64,000 nucleotides of DNA from Rattus norvegicus (lineage: Eukaryota; Chordata; Mammalia; Rodentia; Muridae). The first letter of the stretch is position 1; each line of letters begins with the position of its first letter. The stretch lies in contig NC_086019.1 of NCBI RefSeq assembly GCF_036323735.1, positions 233,871,102-233,935,101 of the forward strand, read 5' to 3'. The notes below the pieces were generated by a model. It made no database searches, was not told the origin of the DNA, and saw only the letters and a program-made list of their open reading frames with translations. The position numbers and the translations under genes were made by a program. Shown here piece by piece: positions 11,666 to 22,790 of the stretch.

Positions 11666-13080
11666 ATCTGCACTCTGGAGACTGGTAATTATGCTTTTTC
11701 TCAACCTTTTAGTGATTTTTAAAAATAAGCACACAAAGTCTCAGCGCTATGATGAAGACCCTTCAGAAACTGTATAATTATTCAAAAGCTGCTTTCAGCA
11801 CAGCACCTTTGAACACTGCCTACTCATCAGGTGAGCCTTGCTATTGAAATGGAGCCAAAATCTGTTGATCCTAACAGTTTCCACTGGAGAAGGCAATCCT
11901 TACAGAGTCTGTCAGGGGCACAGGCCTTGGGGCTCTCTACAGTGTCTACACTTGACGCAGTTCATTTAGTGCTGGAGAAATCACTTGCTAGGTTACCTCT
12001 GTACTTTGGGATGTAGGTGCCCAACTTCTTGAGAAATAATTAGGGTGAGTACTGACTCCATGACTGACTGAAGCCACTTAGCCAGATATAATGTAAGAAT
12101 TCAAAGTTTTCATTGCTAAAGTCATATTCCAATTTTCTGTTCTTTAAAAAAAATTAGATGAGATTTTCTAAAAAGTTGGAGGAGGGAGATTCTAGATTGT
12201 GGCCTAAGGCAGTTTTCCTTCCGTTCTTTTCCTTAATCATATGCAATTAGGTTCAGCTGTGTGTAGCAGAAAGCCCAGAGCTCTGGGTTAAGAAGACAGG
12301 GGTGTTTATTTTGTCCACAGTAAAATGAAGCCTAGGCACATTGGATGGCTCAAAGGAACCCACATCTCTTCTGTGTAAGATTTTGACCTTTAGGATTTGG
12401 ATTCTATTCTCAAGGCCAGAATTTGTTTCCAAAATAGCCATTGGGACTGTCTTGGGAACTCAGATGTGCAGCTTCTTGGATGGCGGTCCTCGTTAACAAT
12501 ACCAGAAACTCCTGAGTGAAACGCCGATGTTACTGGTATTGCAAATGCCACCCAATGCAAAAGGCAAGCCAATAAGGCCCTCGGTAGAGGCGCACATGAA
12601 CCAAGAACACAGGAGAAAGCAATGAGGGGATTGCTCTGCTTTCTGGATACCTAAAAAAGGGTTTCTCTGAAGCCTGGCAATTGACTTTCAGTTTTCCCTG
12701 CACTCCAGCCTCCCCCATGGAGGAATGCAGACGTTAGCTAGGCTCCCTTCCACCCCTGGTGATATGGGAAGAGAAGGAGGAATTGATACCTACAGGCCAG
12801 GAAGCAGATATCAGCACATTACAGTACAGGGCTGGGTGCCATTACTGGTTTTGAACCAACTGTACTGGGCAATAAGTCGTTCAGTGGGTAAGTGATTTTT
12901 GCTTTCAGCTTGCAGCTCTGCCCTCTCTAATATCAAAGGTCTCATGGATCATGAATATGACCCAGGCTGGTTGAATGAGCAGGCTCAAGGTCCATTCACG
13001 TGAAACAAGAGTTTCTAACATTTTTTTTAGTGGAGCACTTCACATTTTTCAAAGGTAGGAAAGTGGGCACTCCTGCTGGC
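11665..13080. other. Unique non-coding DNA
   Basis: Nothing recognisable. All frames are short and without family resemblance. Confidence 0.5.
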
Positions 13081-13086
13081 AGCAAC

Positions 13087-13407
13087 TTTTTTTTATTGGA
13101 TATTTTTAAATTTATTTACATTTCAAATGTTATCCCTTTTCCCGGTTTCCCGTCCATAAACTCCCTATCCCTTCCCTCTTCTCCCTTCTTCTATGAGGGT
13201 GTTCCCCCACCCATCCACCCACTTCCTTCCTCCCGGCCCTGTCATTCCCTTACACTGGGGGATTGAGCCTTGGCAGGACCAAGGGCTTCTCCCATTGGTG
13301 CCCAACAAGGCCATTCTCTGCCACATATGCAGCTGAAGGCAGGAGTCTGTCCATGTGTACTCTTTGAATGGTGGTTTAGTCCCTGGGAGCTTTAAGAACT
13401 GCTGTTG
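13087..13407 (-). mobile_element. L1 3' UTR fragment, antisense (rat type)
   Basis: A 5'-truncated L1 in reverse. It has T-rich tail 'cttttttttattgga', then 'catttcaaatgttatccc', 'cttacactgggggattgagc', 'ggcaggaccaagggcttctc', 'ccatgtgtactctttg' and 'tggtttagtccctgggagct'. Only the last about 320 bp of the element is present, with no ORF2. Confidence 0.93.
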
Positions 13408-13717
13408 GACAGCTCTCTACCCATAGTCATGCTGCTTATAGATGTTTCATAATGTTTGTTGAACGAACTGACCAGTGAGGTCAACTAAAGACTCAAAAGA
13501 GAGGAAAGCCAGGTTCTGACTCCCCCAGAGTACACGCCACCATCCCATAGCTCTCATCAGCATCCACTTTGGAGAAAGGAGTTCAATAACACCAACCAAC
13601 TTGGGGATCTACTGGAGACAATGAACTTGCCTTAAGTCAGTGGCTCGTAATGGCCTTCTGTCCGCTTTCTCTCTCCATCTACAGCTGCAGGACTGTACAA
13701 TGTGTCTTTGTGTGGAC

Positions 13718-14275
13718 TGATGTCTATCTGCAGGTGAGGGCAGGCACAAGATAAGGCAAGGCCTGTGACTGGGCAGTGAAAAAGAAAGGTGAGAACAGGG
13801 TTTTTGTAAGGCGGGAGAGAGGAGAAAGAAAGGGAAAGAACCGAGATGGAGGAGGAGAAGGACGACCAAGAGCCATGTGGCTATAAATAGTCACAGGTAG
13901 CTATGAATATCTTATGAGGGATGAATTATTACAGGACAATTTGTCTTATCTAGGTGAACAGTTTATATCAATATCAATAAACGCTGAGTTTATTGTGTGG
14001 ACATTTTGTGGGGTGAGAATTTACTGATAGAAATCTGATTGATAAATTACAAGCTTCTAGAGTTTTGATTTTACGAGGATACTAGGAATTGTGACAATAA
14101 CCATAGCGGGGCAGATGCTGGGAATGTGAGCAGAGTCTGCAGCAGAGAGCCATGAAATAGACTGGCTGCTGCTGGGACCAGGAAGTAGCTGGGCCAACGT
14201 GGGGCTAGCCATGCCAGTGAGACCGACACAAGGCCCAGAGAGTAGCAGGAGGTAGTGTGTCATGGTGCTTGGTGT
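13718..14275 (+). mobile_element. Rodent ERV-like repeat, copy 1
   Basis: Collinear with 22090-22615. The shared blocks are 'ctgcaggtgagggcag', 'acaagataaggcaaggcctg', a GA-rich stretch, 'gtcacaggtagctatga' and 'caggaagtagctggg-caacg'. The combination resembles a rodent RMER-type LTR, but I cannot name the subfamily. No reading frame is preserved. Confidence 0.6.
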
Positions 14276-14754
14276 CTTGCTTCCTTTATTAAATGTTTAT
14301 TGCAACATTTTTGTTCAAAACTGTCTTTAATTGAGTTCTCCACAGGAGAGGCAGAGACAGGGTTCACCCATGTTATGGTGCCTGTGATCCCATGATCAAT
14401 ACCTGTGTGGTGTGAGGCACGTGGAATTTGACAACCGTGTTGGGCTTCAACCCAGTAACGGAGGCGGAGTTCTAATCCTACATGGAGCTCTGACCCTTAG
14501 CTTTGTTGCAGGTATGTGACAAGAACAGGGTGGAGACTTTCTACCCAGCCATTGAGCAGTCACCAGCTGCCCCTGGTGTGTACGCTCAGGTGGGACGATG
14601 CCTTCTAATCAGAGATTTTAGCCAACATTCCTTTCAGCTGGGCAAAGGGATGCTTAGATCCAAGAGGTAACTCCAAGTGTCTGAGTCATTCAGAATAGCA
14701 TCCATCATAGAAATGTCAGACTGCTGTATCGAAAATATCTGTAGTCATAAAAGA

Positions 14755-14881
14755 TACTCTAGTCCAGTCAAGGTCCTCACCACGGTCTACAGACCCTATC
14801 CTGATCTGGCTCCTGACCCTTTCTGTGTATTACCTCCCAATTTCTCAGTCACTTCCCCCAATCCTCACCTTGCTCTTACAT
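14755..14881 (+). mobile_element. L2 LINE, left part (split by URR1)
   Basis: Degraded L2: 'caaggtcctcaccacggtct', 'ctgatctggctcctgaccc', 'ctcagtcacttcccccaatc', 'ctcaccttgctc'. The element resumes after the hAT insertion at 15102. Confidence 0.65.
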
Positions 14882-15101
14882 CATTGGTTCTCAACCTGTG
14901 GGTAGGGACCCCTTGGCGGGGGAGGGGGGTCTTCACATATTAGTTATCCTTCATATCAGATATTACATTATGAGTCATAACAATAGCAAAATTATAGTTA
15001 TGAAGTAGCAATGAAATAATGTTATGGTTTGGGGGGGGTGTCACCAAAACATGAGGAAGCGTGTTAAAGGGTCACAGCATTGGAAAGGTTGAAAACCACT
15101 G
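14882..15101 (+). mobile_element. URR1 non-autonomous hAT (Charlie-type) transposon
   Basis: It has paired inverted ends: 'cattggttctcaacctgtgg' at the left and 'ggttgaaaaccactg' at the right. Inside are 'gattacattatgagtca', 'agcaaaattatagttatgaa' and 'gtagcaatgaaataatg'. It is about 220 bp, the normal size. A T-rich/G8 tract sits at 15028-15038. The flanking octamers tcttacat and tcctagct match at 5 of 8 positions, a weak trace of the 8-bp target duplication. Confidence 0.93.
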
Positions 15102-15468
15102 TCCTAGCTAGCGTATTCTGAGTACCTCAGGACCAATATACTGCAGTTCTTTCTCCTAAACTGTGTGTTCTATAAACCATAGGTCTCCTCAGATATCAAC
15201 TCCTCAGATATCAATAAGGCTATGCTAGCACATCAAAGGTGTCTCTATCATCTTCCTGTCCATTTCTTTGTTCAGCTTTATAACTCTTGTTACCACCTGA
15301 CATTTTATTATAAGCCTCTTTGATTTTTGTCTATCTTCTAATCATGAAAAGAAAATCAAGTCAGAGCCTGGTTTGTTGACTCAATGATACCTAAGACTAG
15401 AGTAGTGTGTGACACAGAATAGAACTTCAGTAATATAGAGTGAATCAATAAATTAATTCCTGCATGAT
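15102..15468 (+). mobile_element. L2 LINE, right part
   Basis: Continues L2 after URR1: 'tataactcttgttaccacct', 'gacattttattataagcc', 'tttttgtctatcttctaat', a degraded 'agtagtgtgtgacacagaat' and the terminal 'gtgaatcaataaatta'. Order and spacing fit the L2 3' UTR. Confidence 0.6.
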
Positions 15469-15469
15469 G

Positions 15470-16565
15470 AATTTCCTGACTTGGAAAAGGTTACTTTTAA
15501 GCAGAAATGAAGGTTAATAATGATCTTTGGAAAACCAGAGACTTGGAACCAGCCTGTTCTAACCCTCAGCACAAACCCTGTGCTTCCAAGGACTTATGAC
15601 TGATACTTATCTTGTACGAGCTTGGGATCAATATTCACAAACGTAATTTACTTGTGGCAGACCGTTTTCTGACTGCCCAATTTTGTTCAGCCATATCTTT
15701 GCTCATTTGTGAGGGGAGTTTATCACCTTAACCAGGCCCTGTGGAGAGGTGCTGTCACAGACACTACTAGATATAGCTTCCAGCTAACCATTCTCATTCA
15801 GCAACACCTGGACCAAAACCAGGGTGGGCTTTTCAATTGTCCTTTCTTTGGATGTTACCAAATATCTTATTCAAGGATTCTAGATCGCCATTGTAGGTCA
15901 AGAACTTCAGTGGCCCTGGTTCAGCAGTGCTCTGGGTGGTTGGAGCTCTAGTCAATGCCTGCTAAGGAGATAGCCATTCCATCTATTTAATGATGTTCTG
16001 GGTGTAGGAATCCAGACCGTGGAGGGGATGCCCAGTCTCAGTTTCCCAAGGTCAGAGGTGACAGAACTGATTTCATGGAGACTCTATGGGAAGCATGACC
16101 ACACACAGGGCAGCAGCTAGGCTATGGTTACATATCTCAGTTTCCACAGTTGGAGCTTCTTTACCTGACCCCTACAGAATACCTACAGTTCTGCTGTACC
16201 TCACCCGAAAGGATCAAGAGCTTAAGGATCATGAGAGACTCCACATGTCATAGATGGTAGCAGAAACAGGGGCTTCACTAGCCATGGTACAGGGGGTGAC
16301 GGTAGGAGGGGACTCAGGGATGGGGTGGTGCAACCACAGTTTCCATTGCCATAGGCACATACAGACATCCCTCAGACCCTTCCAGCACTAGCTAGGGCAA
16401 GGGATATACAAATTAGCTTATCTATGAGTTCAAGGGTCACTGTGATTTTTCCTCAGTTTAGATGTGACCCTTTTTGTGTTGGAAGCCAGGTGACTTTGGG
16501 GTTAAGGGATAGTTGGCCTGGAGTTCTTGTAATGCAACTATCCTAGAAACATTGCTGCTGCTTCT
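15470..16565. other. Unique non-coding DNA
   Basis: No repeat family or exon is recognised. Confidence 0.5.
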
Positions 16566-16567
16566 TC

Positions 16568-16862
16568 TTTTTTAATATGTGAATTTTTTAAATTTTATTT
16601 TTCTTGGATATTTTATGCATTTACATTTTAAATGTTATCCCCTTTCCCATACCCGCTCCTACTCCTTCTGCTTCTATGAGGATGCTCCCACTCCCATCCA
16701 TTCACTCCAACCTCAACCCTGGCATTACCCTACACTGGGGAAACGAGCCTTCACAGGACCAATGGCTTTTCCTCTTATTGATGTTGGACAATGCCATCCT
16801 CTGCTACATATGTGGCTGGAGTCATGGGTGTGTCCATGTGTACTCATTGGTCGGTAGGTAGA
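16568..16862 (-). mobile_element. L1 3' UTR fragment, antisense (rat type)
   Basis: Inverted L1 3' end with 'ttgga-tattttatgcattt', 'ccctacactggggaaacg', 'gccttcacaggaccaatgg' and 'ccatgtgtactcattgg'. It is about 290 bp and 5'-truncated. A possible target duplication is 'tagaaa...ctgcttctt' at about 16548-16568 and 16859-16874. Confidence 0.92.
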
Positions 16863-17324
16863 AATACTGCTTCTTAAAGGGCTTAATTTCCAGTTCCAAA
16901 TAGAATGTCTCTGTGTTCAGATTCATTTTTCTTATTTTCCTGAAAAAAATGTGACTTTTATACCTTCAATACTTAAAAACAACAACAAACATACAAACAA
17001 ACAAACAAAAACAGGTTCTAGCCCTGCAGAGTTGAAGCAATGTATAACAAAGGGAGCCCAGATGCACTTTCACCACCTTGGAAAGTGTAAAAAGCTAGTG
17101 GGCTCTGCCCTTAGTCCACTGATGATGGATGTTCTGACCCCCAGGCTCCTCTTGTTTCTCTAACTTTCACTTAAAAAGCAATGGCTGCCATCTCTTTTTG
17201 CTCTTACCTTGTCATAAGGCCTATTCCTTTGGGTTTTAATAAATATGTTTCTTTCTTTTAATCCACTCACCTTTAATATTAAATACCAAAGAAAGTAGAA
17301 TATAAAATATACTTTGTTCTCACA

Positions 17325-17422
17325 GAAGGGGAGATTGAGGCACAGAAGCTAATAACATGGCTGGAAAACCACAGAAAGGGACCCCTAGTTATTTTTCTGA
17401 TTACCACCTCTCGCTGTTCAGT
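17325..17422 (-). mobile_element. MIR-like SINE, antisense
   Basis: The core 'gattgaggcacagaagctaa' and 'atggctggaaaaccacagaa' resembles inverted MIR 'actgaggcacagagaggttaag ... aaggtcacacagc'. Short. Confidence 0.45.
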
Positions 17423-17424
17423 TA

Positions 17425-18570
17425 ACTCTTTTCAGAGCTGTGGCCGTGTTGATGCCCTTGGGTTTGATCCTTGGTTCTAACTCTAGTGACATACAATCAT
17501 TGTTTGATGAGTTTTTGTGAACTGTGGCCAGTTGGTAGTTGGTTAAATTAGTGATTGGTCCTTTTTCTAGTGCCAACATCAAATGCCTTCAGAGCATACC
17601 ACTTGCAAGAACATTAAGGATTGAGGACCAGCTCAAACCCTCCAGCAGTACAGAGCACCCGCTTGGCTACCTGTGGAGTACCCACCTGCTCTGTTTGCCA
17701 GTTATTCACACGTGGGTTTTTGGTTTTTGCCAATGTTAGAACACTCGAAGTCCACAGCAGGCTCCTGTCCCCGGAAGTTGCAGGCGTGCTGCTATGCTGA
17801 CAGGGAATGCGACTGATCTCCAAGCTTTCATGTTGGCCCTGTCTGAGGTAAAGGGTGGCAGGGTATTTGAAAGCAAGTTGGAGTCTGCAATTGCTTTTTA
17901 TTGGGCATCAGAGAGCCACTGGAACTGAGCTTTTAATTAAAACAGAGCAGGCTAGCCAAGGAAGTAGAGGCTTCAAACAGCCTAGTTTAGGGAACTTGGT
18001 TCCTGGCTTTCAGCTTGATAGGGTCCCTCCTGAACACATCAGATCGTTCAGCTGTCTGTGCTTGGGGAGTTCAAAGCACCAGCTCCCTCTTTATCAGACT
18101 TCCCTGTGCCAAAAACTCCATTTTAGCTCTAAATCATTAACGACAGTGTTCTTGCCGCCATAGCCTTTATTGATATTTCGTTAACAATACTAACAGTCCT
18201 CAGGAATGATGCTCCACGCTCGGTAGAAGCCCGTGCTGTGGGACTGCAGCACACTTCTTACTATCTACACTAAGAGTTGCTTCTCACACTTTCTTTTCCC
18301 CACTGTGAGCTGAGTTGATAAACTTCCGTCACAACTGGTGTTCGGTGTTTTTCCCCTTAGCTTGCCTAACTCTCCACCCCCACTTGGCCCCTGTTCCTTC
18401 ACACCCCCAAACTTTTGCTGGTCCTGACTCATTCTCTGTGTTATTCCTGCAAAACATTGCAACTCTTTACCAGGTGCTCTGTAGTACATTAGTAGTTGTT
18501 GTTCATGCAAATAAATGTGAATGGACAGACAGAAGGATGGGCAGACAGATGGAGATCAAGCCAAGATGAA
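17425..18570. other. Unique non-coding DNA
   Basis: No repeat or gene is recognised. Overlapping frames of 60-100 codons on both strands are unsupported. Confidence 0.5.
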
Positions 18571-18574
18571 GTGA

Positions 18575-18642
18575 ATCTTTTAAGACAAAGTCTCTCTATG
18601 TAGCCCAGGTTTGTCATGAACTATACACTATCCTGCATTATG
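18575..18642 (-). mobile_element. B1 fragment, antisense
   Basis: 'aagacaaagtctctctatgt' and 'agcccaggtttgtcatgaac' match the first third of inverted B1. The rest is missing. Confidence 0.55.
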
Positions 18643-18901
18643 AAAACTTTTCAAAATAAATGAGACTCGGAAGCCTTAAAGGGACAGAACAAGCATTTGA
18701 TTTCTAACAAAGGGGAAAATATACTGTGTGTGTTGGGAATGTTTTTCAGGGTCCATTTTCCCCCCTCATAGTTCCTAGTAAAGGATAACCAAGTGAACTG
18801 TAGAAGATACCATATGATTCTGTACAATGAGGGGTTTTGGTGCCAGCACAAAAGGGATCGAGCCATCAAGTCCTGCCTCATAGCACAATGTTGTCTGTCA
18901 C

Positions 18902-19222
18902 TGTGATGGTTTGTATATGCTTGGCCCAAGGAGTGGCAGGATTAGAAGGTGTGGCCTGTTAGAGTAGCTGTGTCACTGTGGGTATGGACTATAAGACCCT
19001 TATCCTAGCCACCTGGCAGTCAGTCTTCTGCTAGCAGCCTTCAGATGAAGATGAAGAGCTCTCAGCTCCTCCTGCACCATGCCTGCCTGGATGCTGCCAT
19101 GTTCCTGCCTTGATGATAATGGACTGAACTCTGAAGCTGTAAGCCAGCCCCAGTTAAATGTTATCCTTATAAGACTTGCCTTGGTCATGGTGTCAGTTCA
19201 CAGCAGTAAAACCCTAAGATAT
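18902..19222 (+). mobile_element. MaLR LTR (ORR1-like)
   Basis: Nearly full-length LTR with 'tgtgatggtttgtatatgct', 'gtcactgtgggtatgg', 'ctgctagcagccttcagatg', 'gctcctcctgcaccatgcct', 'gatgataatggactgaactc', 'ccagttaaatgttatcctt', 'ccttggtcatggtgtcagtt' and 'cacagcagtaaaaccctaag'. It keeps the TG start. A clear 5-bp duplication is not visible. No internal MaLR sequence adjoins it, so it is a solitary LTR. Confidence 0.85.
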
Positions 19223-19244
19223 GACCCTGATCTCTTCTTCCTTC

Positions 19245-19400
19245 AACTTTCTTTTTTTAATTAATTAATATTAATATACGTCAAACACTGTCCTCCCCTG
19301 TCCACCCTCACAGAGACCGTCCTCCATCCTTTCTTTCCTTCTTCTCTGAGAGGTGTCCCCCAGGTATTCCCCCCACCCTGATGCTTCCTCCAACTTTCTT
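19245..19400 (-). mobile_element. Possible old L1 3' UTR fragment, antisense
   Basis: A T-rich start is followed by C-rich stretches ('tctgagaggtgtcccccagg', 'tattccccccaccctgatgc') like the inverted 3' UTR of older rodent L1s. The match is weak. Confidence 0.38.
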
Positions 19401-20440
19401 AGCTCCTTATTCGTCTAACTCTGCCTCACTGGGTACCACAAGAGAGGAAGGAGAAGGTTATACCCTCTGATATCCAGACAGTCCATCATTCCTGCATATT
19501 AACCCTGGAGGTTGTTACCATTAGAATAACAGTATGGGGTGTCTGCTTTTCTTGTCTTGGCTCTCGACTTAGAAACTTCTGAAACACTGAGCATGGAGCT
19601 GCCGCTTGGAGCAGCATCCTGTCCCTCAATGCCAGAGGGAAAGCCCTCAGAGAAACAGCACAGGAATTCCTGCTTCAGAGCCTCCACATCCATTAGCCGC
19701 CCTCCCCATTTAGTTCTCTGACAATTTTAATCCCACACCCACTACACAAATGTTTGGATATAAACCTTATCATGGAAATAAAGCCCAAGCCAGCCTTGCC
19801 CAAGTTTTCTTCCCACTCCGAACAGTGACTAGCTTTACTTTCCTTAAGCATTTAGGATCCTATATGAAGCTCCACAAAAGGGTCTTGTTTTCTATTTTAA
19901 GATGTAAATTTCATCAGATACTGTAGCATTTTCAGTAAATTGCTTTTTGCTTGCATCGATATTTCTTTTCTTGTCTATTGACATAGATTGGCTGCATCTT
20001 GCCTCGCTGCTGCATGCAGAATGGCTGTGGGTAGTGACGTGTTTAACATCTGCCTTATTTGTAGAAATTCAGGCTGCTTACAGGGCTTTGCCACTAGAGA
20101 CGACATAGCCACAGAGATCCTCATGCTTGCTTGTTGGTGGCTGAGTGTGAGTGTTTCTATGAAACATTAGACATTACAGTAGGCAGAAACTAAATTTTAG
20201 TGCACACCAGCAAATTATCCTTTGAAAGACCCTTTAAAGCAATTTCTAATTACATCAGTCAGATCCTTGAGTACTATTTATTACTTCCTGGATAATAATT
20301 TGTCATTTTTATATTAAAATTTTCATATTTATCATATATATTTATTCACTCACTGTCTTCCTTGACAAATGTGTTCTGAGTCCCCTCACCCCTACCCCAT
20401 TTCATCCATAGACAATGGAAGCTATAGGCAAGTAGGGCTT
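19400..20440. other. Unique non-coding DNA
   Basis: No repeat or exon is recognised. AT-rich from about 20170. Confidence 0.5.
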
Positions 20441-20458
20441 GTAAAGACAGCAGATTTG

Positions 20459-20624
20459 GGACCATTGGTGATGCATGCCTTTAACCCAAGCACTCCAGGA
20501 GCAGAGGCAGATAGATCTCTGAGTCTGAGGCCAGCTTGATCTACAGAGCAAGTTCCAGGACAGCCAGGGCTATACAGAAAGACCCCGATTAAATGGACCA
20601 AACCAAATGAAAACAAAACAAAAC
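20459..20624 (+). mobile_element. B1 SINE with target-site duplication
   Basis: Body: 'gatgcatgcctttaacccaa', 'gcagaggcagatagatctct', 'ccagcttgatctacagagca', 'caggacagccagggctatac', then an A-rich tail of AAAACA units. The flanks aaagacagcagatttg (20443-20458) and aaagatagcagctttg (20625-20640) match at 14 of 16 positions, which fixes the insertion boundaries. Confidence 0.93.
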
Positions 20625-20639
20625 AAAGATAGCAGCTTT

Positions 20640-21585
20640 GTAATTAGTAACCAGCAGTGTTAAGAAAGGTCCTCTGCCTGCTATGGATGTCCCTTACAAA
20701 GAGACTCTGCTGTTGTCCCTAGATAGCCATCAGGCTGCCACTGCAGAACTGCTGGGGGTAGGGCTCATAATCACAGGAGAGACTCTGGATCATTCCAGAG
20801 AGGGCATGGTTGGTGGACATGGGAGGTATGGAAAATGGCCAACTGCAGCAAGGGTAGAGAGAGGGAGGCTTTACTTATTTCAGGGTATCTCTAGACTTGA
20901 CTGGGTACTATTACAGGCTCGGGGGCCACAGTGCATTTTTCATCATATTTTGAGAATAATTGAGTAGACAGTTAGGAAGGGTCTGCTACGACAATGACAG
21001 TGACGACTAATGACTTCCAGTCCTATGGATTGTTGAGTCGTTACGTTGTGAGCCACTGAGAAAAGGGCTGCCATTCTAACCGGAAGACACTATTGATTAC
21101 AAGTACATCCTGCATCAATAGATGTACAAATGTGCAAGCAAAGAATCCTAGGTCCTATAAAATATGCAAATAAGTTAATTTATGGCACTGATTCCCAACT
21201 CCCTGTGAATACTGAACTGTATTCACAATTCTCAAAAATCTTTAGACTTTGTCTTATTTAATTCTTCAAATACTTACTGAATACACAATACTCTAAAACC
21301 CTTCAACATTGTCTTATTTAACTCTTACAAAAGTTTGATAGCTCATTCTCTAAAATAAATAAGTAAAAGTAACAAACCAAACACAGTGTTCTGTGTCTGT
21401 AGTGCTCACTAAGTCCCATGGTGCAAATACACCCAGATGGCCATGTTTGCCACCTCAGTAGGAAGCCAGCCACTGAACTTAGAGTAAGGAAGAAAAGCAG
21501 AAACGCAATCCCTTGCAACCAATGGCAATGGTCCCAGACACTGCTGGATACAAGGATGAAAATGAAAGGGTCAAGGCTCTACTTA
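20640..21585. other. Unique non-coding DNA with a small local duplication
   Basis: Two similar 44-bp AT-rich segments at 21228-21271 and 21288-21331 share 'ttgtcttatttaa-tctt-a'. Otherwise nothing is recognised. Confidence 0.45.
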
Positions 21586-21589
21586 TAAT

Positions 21590-22070
21590 TGTCGTGCCCA
21601 TTTAGTGAGCCCCAAAAGACCACTAAAGAACCTGTTTCCAGTGCAATTGTTCTAGGGTCTCTTTATTACAAGTTCGAGTTCAGGCTTACTCACCGCCTAC
21701 CCTGATGAAGCAGGACAGGTTGGTGAGGCAACCCTAAGCCCTCAGTGGGACATGGTTTTCTAAGAAATGGTGAGCAACTAAGGGGGTCTCTAGCCTGTCA
21801 AGCATCTCATTGAATGACTATTGTGAGTCAACAGGTGGGTGCTCTGAAGCAAAACCATGAGCCTTCAGGAACAGTCTGAAGTACATCTGAAACAATCAGA
21901 CTAATCTTTGATTGACTGTTGCTAGGAAGTAGCTAGAGACTAACTCTGGGGTATGGGCTAAGGATGAGCCATGGGTCCTTCCTGGTACTTGGGTGCAGCT
22001 TCGATTCAGCTATAGGTTAGCGTTATCTTAAGATAAAGGCATTCCAAGAGAATCAGCTGGAGTTCAACAC
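21590..22070 (-). mobile_element. ERV-type LTR, antisense
   Basis: The arrangement matches an inverted LTR. An inverted poly(A) signal (ctttatt, about 21661) lies near the left edge beside 'aagttcgagttcaggcttac'. Further right come 'caagcatctcattgaatgac', 'tttgattgactgttgctagg' and 'ccatgggtccttcctggtac', which I recognise loosely from a rodent ERV LTR family. The subfamily is not named and no target duplication is seen. Confidence 0.5.
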
Positions 22071-22089
22071 TAGAGAGCAAACCCTGTAG

Positions 22090-22615
22090 GTTGATGTCAT
22101 TATGCAGGTGAAGGCAGACAAGATAAGATGAGGCCTGTCATTGGATGAGAAGGAAGGAGGCGGGAACAGAGGTTTTAGAAGGGAGAGGAAGAAGAGAGAA
22201 GAGGTGGGAGCGAGGAGAAAGCAGCTGAGAGAACATGGCGGCAGATGCTAAGATTCTTCTCTGCATAGTTACAGGTGGTTATAACTATTCTTAAGGAATG
22301 GGTGTGTACAGGATTTTGTGTTGTTTAGATGGACAAATTATCTTCTCAATTGGATTGGAGGATATTGTGTGATGTGTTTTTTCATATGGTGACTTAATTG
22401 AGTTCAAGAGAATATATGGTGGCAGGATGCGCTGGGTCCGCTACAGAACTGGGATGTGTATGCCTAGTATGGTGGAAACCAGCCCAGAGAGCTGTGAATG
22501 AGGGTGGGGCAGCCTGACAGGGTGCCATGTTGGAATGGCTTTCTGACTACCCAGGTCAGGAAGTAGATGGGGACGGCATGGAGCTGCTAGTTCCAATGGA
22601 GAGTGTGACTGCCAA
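22090..22615 (+). mobile_element. Rodent ERV-like repeat, copy 2
   Basis: Second copy of the repeat at 13718-14275, in the same orientation. It carries 'atgcaggtgaaggcag', 'acaagataagatgaggcctg', a GGA-rich stretch, 'agttacaggtggttataa' and 'caggaagtagatgggga'. It is diverged from copy 1 and carries no reading frame. Confidence 0.6.
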
Positions 22616-22689
22616 GGTACGTATGTGCTGGACCCGATGTGTGCCTTTTGTATTTTTTACTGCAGTAGTACCCAACTGTTATTGCCATA

Positions 22690-22790
22690 CACAGGGTCAA
22701 AACTGAGGTTTAGGGAGGTGACATAATCTTCTCAGGACTATATAGCTGGTAAATTGAACTTGGTACCTCTTTGTCTCCTTATGAAACCGT
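22690..22790 (-). mobile_element. MIR SINE, antisense
   Basis: 'aaaactgaggtttagggagg', 'gacataatcttctcaggact' and 'atatagctggtaaattgaac' follow inverted MIR ('gaaactgaggctcagagagg', 'gtcacacagctagtaagtgg'). Confidence 0.65.
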
